A stretch of 64,000 nucleotides of DNA from Pseudoduganella umbonata (GTDB taxonomy: Bacteria; Pseudomonadota; Gammaproteobacteria; Burkholderiales; Burkholderiaceae_D): positions 294,411 through 358,410 of the forward strand of contig NZ_JACHXS010000008.1 in the NCBI RefSeq assembly GCF_014192225.1, read 5' to 3'. The translations under genes and the position numbers were made by a program. The notes beneath the pieces were generated by a model. The model saw nothing but the letters and a program-made list of their open reading frames with translations, was not told the origin of the DNA and made no database searches. Numbering within the stretch: position 1 is the first letter of the stretch; the number at the start of each line of letters is the position of its first letter. Shown piece after piece: positions 34,015 to 43,226 of this stretch.

Positions 34015-34986
34015 ATGACTTTCCGTACGACGCCCAGCATGGTCCCCAGTATGCCCTCCAGGATGACACCGTATCGCGGCCGCTTCGCCCCCTCCCCCAC
34101 CGGCCCGCTGCACCTCGGCTCGCTCGTCGCGGCGATGGCGAGCTACCTCGATGCGAAGGTGCACGGCGGCCAGTGGCTGGTGCGTATCGAGGACCTCGAC
34201 CGCGACCGCAACGTGCCCGGCGCCGACGAGCACATCCTCGCCTCGCTGCGCCGCTGCGGCATGGCATGGGATGGCGAGGTGACATGGCAAACGCGCCGCG
34301 AGCCCCTGTACGAGACGGCGCTGGCGCAACTGGCACAGCATGTCTACCCGTGCGGCTGCTCGCGCAGGGAAATCGCCGACTCGCAAACCAGCCTCCGGGC
34401 GCACCTGCAGGGGCGCCCCGGCCTGCCGCACACTGCGACGCCGGTCTATCCAGGCACCTGCCGCGCCGGCCTGGCGCCGGGCAAGGCACCGCGCGCGCTG
34501 CGCCTGCGCACGCCGCAGCACCCCGCGCGCGTGATCGGTTTCGACGACCGCTGGCATGGCCATGTCGAGCAGGACATCACGGCCGAGGTGGGCGATTTCG
34601 TGATCCGCCGCGCCGACGGCTTCTGGGCCTATCAACTGGCGGTCGTCGTCGACGATGCCGCGCAGGGCATCACCGACATCGTCCGCGGCGCCGACCTGCT
34701 CGATTCCACGCCCCGCCAGCTGTACCTGCAGGAACTGCTGGGCGTGCCCCACCCGCGCTACCTGCACGTGCCCGTGGTCGCCAATGCCGATGGCGAGAAA
34801 CTGTCGAAACAGACCGGCGCGGCGGCCTTCGACAACGGCGCGCCGCCGGCGCAACTGCTGGCGCAAAGCCTGATCCCCGCCGCCCGCTTCCTCGGCCTGC
34901 ACGTTGCGGCCGAGACCATCGACGGGTTCTGGAGCGCCGCCGTCCCGGCCTGGGAACGCCTGCTGCGCGAACACGGCCGGGTGTAA
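34015..34986 (+). CDS. gluQ: Glutamyl-Q tRNA(Asp) synthetase
   Basis: A GluRS-like enzyme lacking the anticodon-binding domain; it glutamylates queuosine-34 of tRNA(Asp). The core starts YRGRFAPSPTGPLHLGSLVA with the HIGH-like motif. The zinc site is marked by YPCGCSRREI and YPGTCR, and the KMSKS-like loop is GEKLSKQ. From ATG 34015 it is 323 residues; ATG 34063 (MTPYRGRFAP) would be closer to the family start, so the first 16 residues may not be translated. Confidence 0.93.
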   Translation: MTFRTTPSMVPSMPSRMTPYRGRFAPSPTGPLHLGSLVAAMASYLDAKVHGGQWLVRIEDLDRDRNVPGADEHILASLRRCGMAWDGEVTWQTRREPLYETALAQLAQHVYPCGCSRREIADSQTSLRAHLQGRPGLPHTATPVYPGTCRAGLAPGKAPRALRLRTPQHPARVIGFDDRWHGHVEQDITAEVGDFVIRRADGFWAYQLAVVVDDAAQGITDIVRGADLLDSTPRQLYLQELLGVPHPRYLHVPVVANADGEKLSKQTGAAAFDNGAPPAQLLAQSLIPAARFLGLHVAAETIDGFWSAAVPAWERLLREHGRV

Positions 34987-35128
34987 GGCCGGCAGCGACC
35001 GGGTAAGCAGCCCGGACAATCACGCATGCCGCTGTAGGACTGGTCCTCCGGGCGACCGTGGGTTGGCGAACAGACCCGCGCGCGCCCGCGGCGCACACTC
35101 CCTCCATCGCTTGAACAGGAGGTAAATC

Positions 35129-35530
35129 ATGCGTCGCTTCATCATTCCCGCCGCACTCGGCCTGGCCGTACTGGCCGGCTCGGGCGCCGTCGCAAACGAC
35201 CAGATCTACAAGTGCATCGATCCGAATGGCGCCACGATGTTGTCCGACAGGCCTTGCGCCATCGTCGAATCGGTTCCCGCCGATACCGGCAGTGGCACCG
35301 GGACCGACACCGGTGCCGTGGCAGCCATGCCAGCCGTGATCGAAAGCCGTCCGCAGGTGGTCAAGGAATATTTCACGCTGCCCGCAGCGGAAATCGACCA
35401 TGGCCAGCGCGGCAAGGTGCAGCTCGTCAGCACGCCGCCGAAAGTCGACGTGGCCACGCTGAAAGCTGCCCGGCTGAAGCTGGAGCTGGAAGACAAGACC
35501 GCCTCGTTGCGGCAAGCCAGCCTGGATTGA
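35129..35530 (+). CDS. DUF4124-domain exported protein
   Basis: A 133-residue secreted protein. The signal peptide is at residues 1-22 (MRRFIIPAALGLAVLAGSGA). Residues 24-45 form the DUF4124 core NDQIYKCIDPNGATMLSDRP with two cysteines likely in a disulfide. The rest is Thr/Gly/Ala-rich linker and a helical tail. RBS AGGAGG precedes the ATG. Function unknown; such proteins are common in betaproteobacteria. Confidence 0.85.
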   Translation: MRRFIIPAALGLAVLAGSGAVANDQIYKCIDPNGATMLSDRPCAIVESVPADTGSGTGTDTGAVAAMPAVIESRPQVVKEYFTLPAAEIDHGQRGKVQLVSTPPKVDVATLKAARLKLELEDKTASLRQASLD

Positions 35531-35744
35531 CCGTGGCGCCGGAGCGACACTCCGGCTTGCATGAATAAAGTCACTGCGGTTCCAGGCAGCGCCAGCCGCC
35601 AGTCCACCGCGGCGCAGGCTGCACAGCACAGTATTTCGTCATTGTTCGCGCTAGCGCTACCAGAGTTTATTTCCCCCGTCCTCTTCCCTTCCGAACACAG
35701 CCGTATAAGCACGGCACTTTGTTACAAATAATTCATGTTTCTCC

Positions 35745-35762
35745 TTTGACACATGGTTTGCA
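35745..35762 (+). promoter_or_regulatory. Sigma-54-like promoter of PEP-CTERM gene
   Basis: TTTGACACATGGTTTGCA has GA and GC elements with 10 bp between, the spacing of a -24/-12 promoter, but the first element is GA rather than GG. It lies about 100 bp before the PEP-CTERM start. The remainder of the 333-bp gap after 35530 holds only a weak GCCGGAG/CTCCGGC hairpin at 35538-35556 and no gene. Confidence 0.4.
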
Positions 35763-35863
35763 CCTGCCGAGAATGGGTTCGCCGCATCGACCAAAAGTCG
35801 TTCGTGCCGGATCTCCCGGCCGCGGCATTAGGGTGCTTAAATCAACCACGATAAGGAATGCAC

Positions 35864-36601
35864 ATGAAGATGAAGCAGGCATACATGGTGTTGGCATTGG
35901 CTCTCGCCGCGGGCAGCGCCGCCGCGGCCACGACGGATTTCTCTTCCGGCACACAGGGCTGGGAGGGAACGCAACCCCTGGACGGGAATGGCGGTTCCGG
36001 TATCGACAACACCCTGGGCAATGACGCACCGGCCTATCGCACCATCATCAACAACTTCGGCATCACCTTCGCCAACACCACGAACGCGGAGTTCGTGCGC
36101 GACTACACGGCCACCTCGTCCGTCACGTTCGGCATCGACGTGCTGACCCAGCAGGTCAACTACTTCGGCCAGGACGTCACGCGCGACCTGGTGCTCGAAC
36201 TGCGCGATTACGATAACGCCGGCAACGGCCTGCCTTACACCAGCGTCTGGTACACGGTGGGCACGCTCGATGCGGCGAACGAAGGCTGGAAGCACTTCTC
36301 GGTCACCATCGACGATACCTCGGCCATCGGCCTGCCGTCCGGCTGGGGCGGCTACGGTGCCGAAGAGGCCGACGGCACGCCGTACCTGCCGACCGACCGC
36401 ACGTTCGCCAGCGTGCTGGCCGGCGTCGACGAGATCGCGTTCACGACCTACAAGCCGGGCTTCATGTACGGCTTCACCGACTTCGACGTGGCAGTCGACA
36501 ACATCAGCGTCAGCCCGGTGCCGGAACCGGGCACCTACGCGATGATGCTGGCCGGCCTGGGCCTGGTGGGCGCCGTCGCCCGCCGGCGCAAGCAAGCCTG
36601 A
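35864..36601 (+). CDS. PEP-CTERM sorting-domain protein
   Basis: A 245-residue exported protein. The signal peptide covers residues 1-23 (MKMKQAYMVLALALAAGSAA). The body is a beta-rich extracellular domain (TTDFSSGTQGWEGTQPLDGN). The C-terminus VPEPGTYAMMLAGLGLVGAV followed by ARRRKQA is a textbook PEP-CTERM signal cut by an exosortase, linked with exopolysaccharide export. No exosortase is in the window. ATG 35864 has AAGGA 6 bp upstream; an ATG six bases earlier abuts that RBS. Confidence 0.93.
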   Translation: MKMKQAYMVLALALAAGSAAAATTDFSSGTQGWEGTQPLDGNGGSGIDNTLGNDAPAYRTIINNFGITFANTTNAEFVRDYTATSSVTFGIDVLTQQVNYFGQDVTRDLVLELRDYDNAGNGLPYTSVWYTVGTLDAANEGWKHFSVTIDDTSAIGLPSGWGGYGAEEADGTPYLPTDRTFASVLAGVDEIAFTTYKPGFMYGFTDFDVAVDNISVSPVPEPGTYAMMLAGLGLVGAVARRRKQA

Positions 36602-36621
36602 TGACCTCTTGACCGAATGAA

Positions 36622-36660
36622 CGTCCGCCGGCGCGGTGCGGCCGCACGCGCCGGCGGACG
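36622..36660 (+). terminator. Strong hairpin after PEP-CTERM gene
   Basis: CGTCCGCCGGCGCG and CGCGCCGGCGGACG are perfect 14-bp arms with an 11-nt loop that is itself partly palindromic. No T-run follows, so it may stabilise the mRNA end or act as a Rho-assisted terminator rather than a classical one. Confidence 0.5.
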
Positions 36661-36764
36661 ACGCAACTGGACGACGATCGCCGGCCCGGCGTCGTCGTCT
36701 TTCGCATGGTTCCAGAAGCGCGGCAGTTCTATAATGCGCGCTCTGCCGACACCGCGAAAACACC

Positions 36765-37550
36765 ATGACCACTGCCGCTTTACTTCCCGACCGCCGTCCC
36801 GCCGTCGTGCTGCTGCACAGTTCGATGAGCTCGCGCAGCCAGTGGGCCGCGCTGATGAGCGAGCACGAACGGAGCTATCGCTTCCTCGCGCTCGACCTGC
36901 TGGGCTACGGCAAGGCGCCCTTCCCGGATCACGCGATGCGGGCCAATTTCTCGCTCGCGCATGAAGTCGAGGCCGTGCAGGCCGCGCTCGCAACGCACCT
37001 GGCGCCGGACGAACCGTTCCACCTGGTCGGCCATTCCTATGGCGGCGCCACCGCGTTGCGGCTGGCCCGCACGTTGCCGGCCCGCATCCTGTCGCTGGCC
37101 GTGTTCGAGCCGGTCGCCTTCCACCTGCTCGACGAAAGCGACGCGGAGCGCGCCGAGATCGGCGCCGTGATCGCCGCGATCGAAACGGCCGTCACGCCGG
37201 AAGACGCGACGCGCCGCTTCATCGATTACTGGAACGGCCCGGGCGCCTTCGATGCGCTGACCGCGCCCGTGCGCGCGCGCTTTGCCGCACAAGTCGCCAA
37301 GGTCAGGCTCGACTTTACCGCGCTGCTCGGCGAGCCCGCCACGCTGGCCGATATGGCCGCCATCGCCGTGCCGGCGCTGCTGTTGTCCGGCCGTGCCGGC
37401 CCCGCCTCCACCCGTGCCGTCGTTACCCGCCTGGCCGCCGCCCTGCCCCATGCCACCACCGCGCAAACGCCCGGCGGCCACATGGCCCCGGTCACCCACG
37501 CGGCCGACGTCAACCGCGAGCTGGCCGCGTTCCTGGCGAGAGTGTCCTAG
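36765..37550 (+). CDS. Alpha/beta-fold hydrolase
   Basis: A 261-residue cytosolic hydrolase. The oxyanion segment is VVLLHSSMSSRSQWA, the nucleophile elbow is HLVGHSYGGATALRL (Ser in GHSYG) and the catalytic His is probably in GGHMAPVTHA. The acid residue is not obvious in the usual strand (LLSGRAGPAS lacks Asp). The substrate is unknown. Its TAG stop interleaves with the stop of the convergent chemoreceptor gene on a single CTAG. Confidence 0.87.
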   Translation: MTTAALLPDRRPAVVLLHSSMSSRSQWAALMSEHERSYRFLALDLLGYGKAPFPDHAMRANFSLAHEVEAVQAALATHLAPDEPFHLVGHSYGGATALRLARTLPARILSLAVFEPVAFHLLDESDAERAEIGAVIAAIETAVTPEDATRRFIDYWNGPGAFDALTAPVRARFAAQVAKVRLDFTALLGEPATLADMAAIAVPALLLSGRAGPASTRAVVTRLAAALPHATTAQTPGGHMAPVTHAADVNRELAAFLARVS

Positions 37551-39475
37551 GCGGCCAGCCGGAACACGCCCATCGTCCGCACCAGGGCGCGGGCCTGTTC
37601 TTCCAGGCTGGCCGATGCGGCGGCGGTCTGTTCGACCAGCGCGGCGTTGTGCTGGGTGGCGCCGTCGATCTGGATGATCGCCGTGTTCACCTGCTCGATG
37701 CCCGAGCTCTGCTCGCCCGAGGCCTGGGCGATGTCCTGCACCAGCCCGGCCACGCGGCCCACGCTGTCGAGGATCTTCGCCATCGCCTCGCCCGCGCTGC
37801 CGGCCAGCGCATTGCCGACGCCGACCTTGTCGACGCTGGCGTCGATCAGCGTCTTGATTTCCTTCGCGGCGGCGGCCGAGCGCTGCGCCAGCGTGCGCAC
37901 CTCGCTGGCGACGACGGCAAAGCCGCGCCCCTGCTCGCCGGCGCGGGCCGCTTCCACGGCCGCATTCAGCGCCAGGATATTGGTCTGGAACGCGATGCCG
38001 TCGATCACGGCGATGATGTCCACGATGCGGCGCGAGCTGGCATCGATCTCGCCCATCGTGTCCACCACGCGCAGCACCACGTCGCTGCCCTGCTGCGCCA
38101 TGGCGCTGGCCGTGCGCACCAGTGTGCTGGCTCCTTGCGCATGCTCCACGTTCTGCCGCACGGTGGCGGTCAGTTCCTCCATCGACGACGCCGTCTCTTC
38201 CAGGTTCGAAGCCTGCGCTTCGATGCGCGCCGACAGGTCGGCGTTGCCGCTGGCAATGTCGGCGGTGGCCGAACTGATCGTATCGACGCTCCCGCGCACG
38301 TCGCCGACGATGCGCCGCAGGCTGTCGTTCATGTCGCGCAGTGCGCGCAGCATCTGCCCCACCTCGTCCGGCGGTCCCACGTCGATGTCGCTGGCCAGGT
38401 CGCCGGCGGCCACGCGCTGCGCCACCTCGACCGCGCGGTTCATCGGCACCGTCACCGAACGCGCGATCAGAAGGCCGGCCGAACCGGCCAGCGCCACCAG
38501 GGCCGCCAGCGCCGCGAGCATCAGTGCGTGGATGCGCTCGAATGCGGCGATGCGCTCGGCGAACACGGTGTTCAGTACCGCGCGCGATGCGTCGTTCAGC
38601 GCGAACAGCGCATCGATCGCCTGCGTGGCTTCCTGGAAGAATGCGTCGGACGATGCCGTGATCGCAGCCGGCGCCACCACCTCGTCGCTGGCGCGCCGCG
38701 TCAGCGCGCGCACCCCGTCGGCGCCGGCCTTCATCTGCGCGCCCAGCTCGGCGGCGAAGCGCGGATTGGCGCGCGCGGCCTTGTCGAACGCATTCATCGT
38801 CTGCGCCAGCCGGTCGTCGGCACGCGCCAGCAGCGCGGCAACGGCAAAGCGCTCTTCGGCCGAGCCTTCGTGCCGCGTCAGCAGCACCGAGGCACGGGCC
38901 CGCAGCCTGCCCAGTTCCTCGGTCAGCGCCGGCATCTGGAACACCGTCGCCTGCAGCAGCTCGTAGGTATCGGCCTCGGGGTCGAGCGACAGCCCGTAAT
39001 GGTCGCCGATCAGTTCCTGCAGCCGCATAAGGCGCTGTACGATGGAGGAATGCGCCGTGAAACTGTCGGCCGCCGTCATCTGCTTGCGGGCGACGGCGCG
39101 GACGACGCCTTGCCAGTCGCGCCGTACGCCTTCCCACAGCGCGGCCAGGCTGGCGTCGCCGGTGGCGGCAACGGCGCCGTCGATGATGCCGAATGCGGCA
39201 TCGGCCTCGCGCTGCTTGGCGGCGCGGCGCGCCTCCGCGTCGCCACCGGCCAGCACCACCCCGGACAAGCCGCGATGCTGCTGCGCCAGCTGCACTCCCT
39301 TCAGCACCTGCGCCACCGCGGGCATGCCGGCCAGTTCGGCCTCGTAGCTGGCCAGCGCCTTGCCGCTCTCGTGCAGGTACAGCCAGGTGGGAATGGCCGT
39401 CATCAGCAGCGCCAGCAAGGCGAGCAGCAGGAATTTGTGGGAAAGCTTGAGGCGGGCCAGCGACTGCGGGAACAT
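37547..39475 (-). CDS. Methyl-accepting chemotaxis protein
   Basis: A 642-residue receptor. TM1 is at about residues 13-31 (FLLLALLALLMTAIPTWLYL). The periplasmic region (32-320) has AQQHRGLSGVVLAGGDAEAR, a QxRGLS motif recalling nitrate/nitrite-sensing-type helical domains. TM2 is near 330-350 and HAMP follows. The signalling domain carries the invariant hairpin tip IAFQTNILALNAAVEAARAG. There is no CheB/CheR pentapeptide at the C-terminus. The ligand is not known. Confidence 0.94.
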   Translation of the reverse strand: MFPQSLARLKLSHKFLLLALLALLMTAIPTWLYLHESGKALASYEAELAGMPAVAQVLKGVQLAQQHRGLSGVVLAGGDAEARRAAKQREADAAFGIIDGAVAATGDASLAALWEGVRRDWQGVVRAVARKQMTAADSFTAHSSIVQRLMRLQELIGDHYGLSLDPEADTYELLQATVFQMPALTEELGRLRARASVLLTRHEGSAEERFAVAALLARADDRLAQTMNAFDKAARANPRFAAELGAQMKAGADGVRALTRRASDEVVAPAAITASSDAFFQEATQAIDALFALNDASRAVLNTVFAERIAAFERIHALMLAALAALVALAGSAGLLIARSVTVPMNRAVEVAQRVAAGDLASDIDVGPPDEVGQMLRALRDMNDSLRRIVGDVRGSVDTISSATADIASGNADLSARIEAQASNLEETASSMEELTATVRQNVEHAQGASTLVRTASAMAQQGSDVVLRVVDTMGEIDASSRRIVDIIAVIDGIAFQTNILALNAAVEAARAGEQGRGFAVVASEVRTLAQRSAAAAKEIKTLIDASVDKVGVGNALAGSAGEAMAKILDSVGRVAGLVQDIAQASGEQSSGIEQVNTAIIQIDGATQHNAALVEQTAAASASLEEQARALVRTMGVFRLAA

Positions 39476-39572
39476 CGGGTACTCTCCAGGGTTACGCTCT
39501 ATTGGTGAAGATTCTATCGTGCAACTAGTTCCTTACCGCAATAAATTCGGTTGCGTAAAATAAAGTCTGTAC

Positions 39573-40157
39573 ATGATTGTTGGAATTAAAGGACACACCC
39601 GGCCGTTGACTTCCGGTGAAATCGCCTGTTGCCGCAAGCTGTTCGGGGCGGCGATCGACTACGAGCGGGTGCGCATCCACGCGCGCGGCTGGTTCTTCGG
39701 GATGCAATGGCGCCACACGGCGATGGCGCCGGATGGGCACATCTGGTTCCGGCCGGAAGACCACCAGGACGATTTTTCGCGCGCGCCCGCGTGGCGGCTG
39801 CTGTGGTTCATGCACGAGATGGTGCACGTGTGGCAGTGGCAGCTGGGCTACCCGGTCATGTGCCGCGGCGCCTTGCGCGCCGGGCTCTCCTACCGTTACC
39901 GGCTGGCGCCGGGCCGGCGGCTGGCCGACTTCAACATGGAAGCGCAGGGCGACCTGCTGGCCGACTGGTTCGCGCTGCGCTGGCTCGGCGAACCGGGCGC
40001 CATGCGCCAGAAACAGTATGCCGGCGACGCGTGGCTGTTCGAAGAAGTACTGGCCGATTTCCTGGCCGATCCGGCCGACCCGCGCAGCCTGCCACGCCTG
40101 TCCTTGCCGTTCGCCCGGCCGGCCATGGCGCTGCTCAGGCGCCGCCGGGCCGCCTGA
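39573..40157 (+). CDS. HExxH-motif hypothetical protein (vgr-related type)
   Basis: A 194-residue protein with a zinc-protease-like motif HEMVHVWQWQ at about residue 81 and a downstream acidic candidate ligand in NMEAQGDLLADWFALR. There is no signal peptide. The N-terminus MIVGIKGHTRPLTSGEIACC resembles proteins annotated as vgr-related. Whether it is an active protease cannot be told. It overlaps the convergent GGDEF-EAL gene by 23 bp at its 3' end. Confidence 0.7.
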   Translation: MIVGIKGHTRPLTSGEIACCRKLFGAAIDYERVRIHARGWFFGMQWRHTAMAPDGHIWFRPEDHQDDFSRAPAWRLLWFMHEMVHVWQWQLGYPVMCRGALRAGLSYRYRLAPGRRLADFNMEAQGDLLADWFALRWLGEPGAMRQKQYAGDAWLFEEVLADFLADPADPRSLPRLSLPFARPAMALLRRRRAA

Positions 40158-41877
40158 GCCAGGCCGCCAGGTCTTCGCTCGGCAGCGGCCTGGCGTACAG
40201 GTAGCCCTGCCCCTTGTCGCACTGCAGCGTGCGCACCACCGTGGCCTGCGCGGCCGTTTCGATGCCTTCGGCCACGGTGCTCATGCCCAGGCTTTGCGCC
40301 ACCTTCACGGTGGCCTCGATCAGCACGCGGTGATGATGGCTCGTCTCGCTCTGGCTCACGAAGGAGCGGTCGATCTTCACCGTATCCACCGGCAGCAGGT
40401 GCAGGCTGGCCAGCGACGAATAACCGGTACCGAAATCGTCCAGCGCCAGCGTGATGCCGAGCGCCTTCAGTTCGTGCAGGCGCTGCTGCACATCGGTATC
40501 CTGCGCCGCCAGGCTTTCCGTCACTTCGAGCTGCAGCCGCTGCGCCTCCATGCCCGTTTTCGCGAGGATGCGCGCCACCGTGCCGGCCCAGTCCTGCTGC
40601 CCCAGCTGCGCGCGCGACAGGTTGACGGCCAGCAGCCGCGGCGCCAGGTCGCCCAGCTCGCCCTGCCAATGCACGAAGTCGCGGCACGCGCGCTCCAGCA
40701 CGAAGTCGCCCAGCGCGCAGATCAACCCGCACTCCTCGGCCACGCCGATGAACTCGAACGGCGGCACGATGCCGCGCACCGGGTGCCGCCAGCGCACCAG
40801 CGCCTCGACGCCGGCCGAATGGTCGGTGCCGCCATCGGCACACAGCGCCACTACCGGCTGGTACACGACGAACAGCTGCCCGTTCTGCAGTGCCTGCCGC
40901 AGCTCGAGTTCGATATCGTTGCGGCGCGCGGCCCGCTCGCGCATCTCGGCCGCGAAACGCACGACGCGGGCACCGCCGGCGCGCTTGGCCTCCAGCATGG
41001 CGATGCCGGCATCGCGCAGCAGCGCATCGGGCTCGTGGCCGTCGCCCCAGGCGATGCCCACGCTCACGTTGCAGATCACGTCCTGCCCCTGCAGGTGGTA
41101 GGCGCGGCCGATGGCGCCGATCAGCCGGGCGGCCACGCTTTCGGCATCCTCCACACGGCGCAGGCCATCGAGGACCACCACGAATTCGTCGCCGCCGATG
41201 CGCGCAGCCAGTTGCCCGCCACGCTCGCCCACGGTGATGCGGTCGCTGGGCGGGCGCAGCACGTTGCGGATGCGTTCGGCCACCAGCACCAGCAGCTGGT
41301 CGCCCATTGCCTGGCCCAGCGTGTCGTTCACCTGCCGGAAACGGTCGCAGTTCATGAACAGCACCGCGAAGCCGGCGCGGCTGCCGGCCTTGCGCCGTTC
41401 CAGGATCGCCCGCAACTCCTCGTGCAGGGCGGCGCGGTTCGGCATCCGCGTCAGCGCGTCGGTGCGCGTCGCGGAGGACAGCCGGCTGGCCAGCCGCTCC
41501 TGCTCGCGCCGGGCTTCCAGCGTGATGTCGTTGATCGTCGCCATCAGGCGGTTACGGTCGATCTTCATCACCGACAGCGACAGCACCTGCGGTCCGTCGC
41601 GCCCGGGCGGCGCGTCGATCCGCAAGCCTTCCACCACCGCGCCGGACGGCTCGGTGCAGCGCGCCACCGCGGCGCGCAGGTCCGGCGCCGTGGCCGCGAA
41701 GATCGCATACAGGTTGTCGAGCGCACCTTCAGGGGCCAGCGGCATCAGCAGCTGCGCGGCCATCGGGTTGAGCATGTCGATGGCGCCGCCGATGTCCGCC
41801 TGGAGCAGGCCGATCGGCGTGCGGTACATGAACTGCACCAGCGCCTCGTAGGCCAGTTTGTCGTCGTGCGCCATCAT
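40135..41877 (-). CDS. PAS-like/GGDEF/EAL c-di-GMP protein, third gene of PYP operon
   Basis: A 580-residue cytosolic protein. Residues 1-130 are a PAS-like domain similar to the one in the gene before it (LLMPLAPEGALDNLYAIFAA). The GGDEF domain has ARIGGDEFVVVLDG, but the first metal site reads FMNCDRFRQVND, with Asn in place of the usual Asp, so cyclase activity may be weak. The EAL domain has EALVRWRHP, NLSRAQL, LEVTES, DDFGTGYSSL, KIDRSFV and EGIET, all phosphodiesterase residues intact. It likely degrades c-di-GMP. Its ATG overlaps the upstream stop by four bases. Confidence 0.92.
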   Translation of the reverse strand: MMAHDDKLAYEALVQFMYRTPIGLLQADIGGAIDMLNPMAAQLLMPLAPEGALDNLYAIFAATAPDLRAAVARCTEPSGAVVEGLRIDAPPGRDGPQVLSLSVMKIDRNRLMATINDITLEARREQERLASRLSSATRTDALTRMPNRAALHEELRAILERRKAGSRAGFAVLFMNCDRFRQVNDTLGQAMGDQLLVLVAERIRNVLRPPSDRITVGERGGQLAARIGGDEFVVVLDGLRRVEDAESVAARLIGAIGRAYHLQGQDVICNVSVGIAWGDGHEPDALLRDAGIAMLEAKRAGGARVVRFAAEMRERAARRNDIELELRQALQNGQLFVVYQPVVALCADGGTDHSAGVEALVRWRHPVRGIVPPFEFIGVAEECGLICALGDFVLERACRDFVHWQGELGDLAPRLLAVNLSRAQLGQQDWAGTVARILAKTGMEAQRLQLEVTESLAAQDTDVQQRLHELKALGITLALDDFGTGYSSLASLHLLPVDTVKIDRSFVSQSETSHHHRVLIEATVKVAQSLGMSTVAEGIETAAQATVVRTLQCDKGQGYLYARPLPSEDLAAWLRRPGGA

Positions 41878-43226
41878 CGAGCAGTTTCTGCCAGGTCGGC
41901 AGTCCAGCCGACCACGCGATTACGGCCGCCGGCCTTGGCGGCATACAGCGCCCGGTCGGCACGCTTTTGCAGGTCGTCGATGCCGCCCAGTTGCGGATCC
42001 CACTCAGCGACACCGGCGCTGACGGTGAAGTTCACCGCGGCTCCGTCGACCCGTACCGTCATTCCCTCCACGGCCGCCAGCAGGCGGCGCGCCACGGCGC
42101 TGGCCTGCGCCGCGTCGGTCGACGGCAGCAGCACGGCGAACTCCTCGCCGCCCAGGCGCGCCACCACGTCCACGGCGCGGAACGTATTGCGCAGCAGGTC
42201 GGCGAACGCGCGCAACACGGCGTCGCCCACCGGGTGGCCATGCGTGTCGTTGACACGCTTGAAGTAATCGAGATCGAACAGCACCAGCGCGACGGGCCTC
42301 GGGAAACGGCATGCGCGGCCCAGTTCCAGTTCGGCGGCGTGGAAAAAGCCGCGGCGGTTGGCCACGCCGGTCAGATGGTCGGCAAACACGGCCTGGCGCC
42401 AGCTTTCGCTGGCGGCGCGCCGGTCGCTGATGTCGCGCAGGACCAGGCAATAGGCCGGGTCGGTATCGGCCGCCGCGGGATCGCGCTCGGGCAGCGGCGT
42501 GATCATCGCACTCCCCCAGAACGGCGTGCCGTCGGCGCGCAGGCGCAGGCCTTCATCCACGCTCCAGCCGCTGGCATCGGCCTCGCGCAGCAGGTCGCGC
42601 GCACGTTCCGCCGTGGTCATATCGTCCGGTTCGAACACGGCATACGAGCTGCCCACCACGGCGTCATCGTGGCCGGTCACCCGTCCAATGCTGCCGTTCC
42701 ATTGCTCGATCCGGCCTTCGCGGTCCAGGCTCACCAGCGCGTAATCGGCAACGCTGGCCAGCAGTGCATTCAGCCAGGCGTCGCTTTGCCGCAACTGGCG
42801 GTCGCGCTGCACCTGCAGCGTCACGTCCTGCAGCACCGCCATCAGGCGCCCGGCGTCGAGCTTGACGATCGACAGCGCCAGGATGCCCGGGCCGTCGCGC
42901 CGGCCGCCGCCGTGCAGCGGGATGTGGACACCGTCGCAGATCCTGCCGCGCGGCGCGGTGAACGCCTGGCATAGCCTGCGCACGTCCGGCGCCACGTCCT
43001 GCAGCGCGGTGAACAGGTTGTCCAGGCAGCCGTCGCGCGACAGCGGCATCAGCAGCTGTGCGGAAATCGGATTGATCAGCGTTATTTCGCCATCGGCCTT
43101 CGCCTGCACCAGACCCACGGGTGCCAGGTACAGGAACTGCATCAGCGCCTCGTGTTCGGCCGCCAAGTCAGCCGCAAGTTCAGCATCGTGACCGGCGTCG
43201 GGGCCGGATGCCGCCTGGGTGCTCAC
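41874..43226 (-). CDS. PAS-PAS-GGDEF diguanylate cyclase, second gene of PYP operon
   Basis: A 450-residue cytosolic protein. The first PAS-like domain is at about 25-150 (FLYLAPVGLVQAKADGEITL), the second at about 155-285 (ADYALVSLDREGRIEQWNGS), and GGDEF at about 290-445 with LFDLDYFKRVNDTHGHPVGD and ARLGGEEFAVLLPS, which should be active. It shares its first domain with the downstream GGDEF-EAL protein, so both may receive the same signal. It overlaps the PYP-like gene upstream and the EAL gene downstream by four bases each. Confidence 0.93.
   Translation of the reverse strand: MSTQAASGPDAGHDAELAADLAAEHEALMQFLYLAPVGLVQAKADGEITLINPISAQLLMPLSRDGCLDNLFTALQDVAPDVRRLCQAFTAPRGRICDGVHIPLHGGGRRDGPGILALSIVKLDAGRLMAVLQDVTLQVQRDRQLRQSDAWLNALLASVADYALVSLDREGRIEQWNGSIGRVTGHDDAVVGSSYAVFEPDDMTTAERARDLLREADASGWSVDEGLRLRADGTPFWGSAMITPLPERDPAAADTDPAYCLVLRDISDRRAASESWRQAVFADHLTGVANRRGFFHAAELELGRACRFPRPVALVLFDLDYFKRVNDTHGHPVGDAVLRAFADLLRNTFRAVDVVARLGGEEFAVLLPSTDAAQASAVARRLLAAVEGMTVRVDGAAVNFTVSAGVAEWDPQLGGIDDLQKRADRALYAAKAGGRNRVVGWTADLAETAR

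Noticed and set aside
39616..42267. 883-residue plus-strand frame across the GGDEF-EAL gene
   Set aside because: It overlaps several real genes on both strands and shows no domain.
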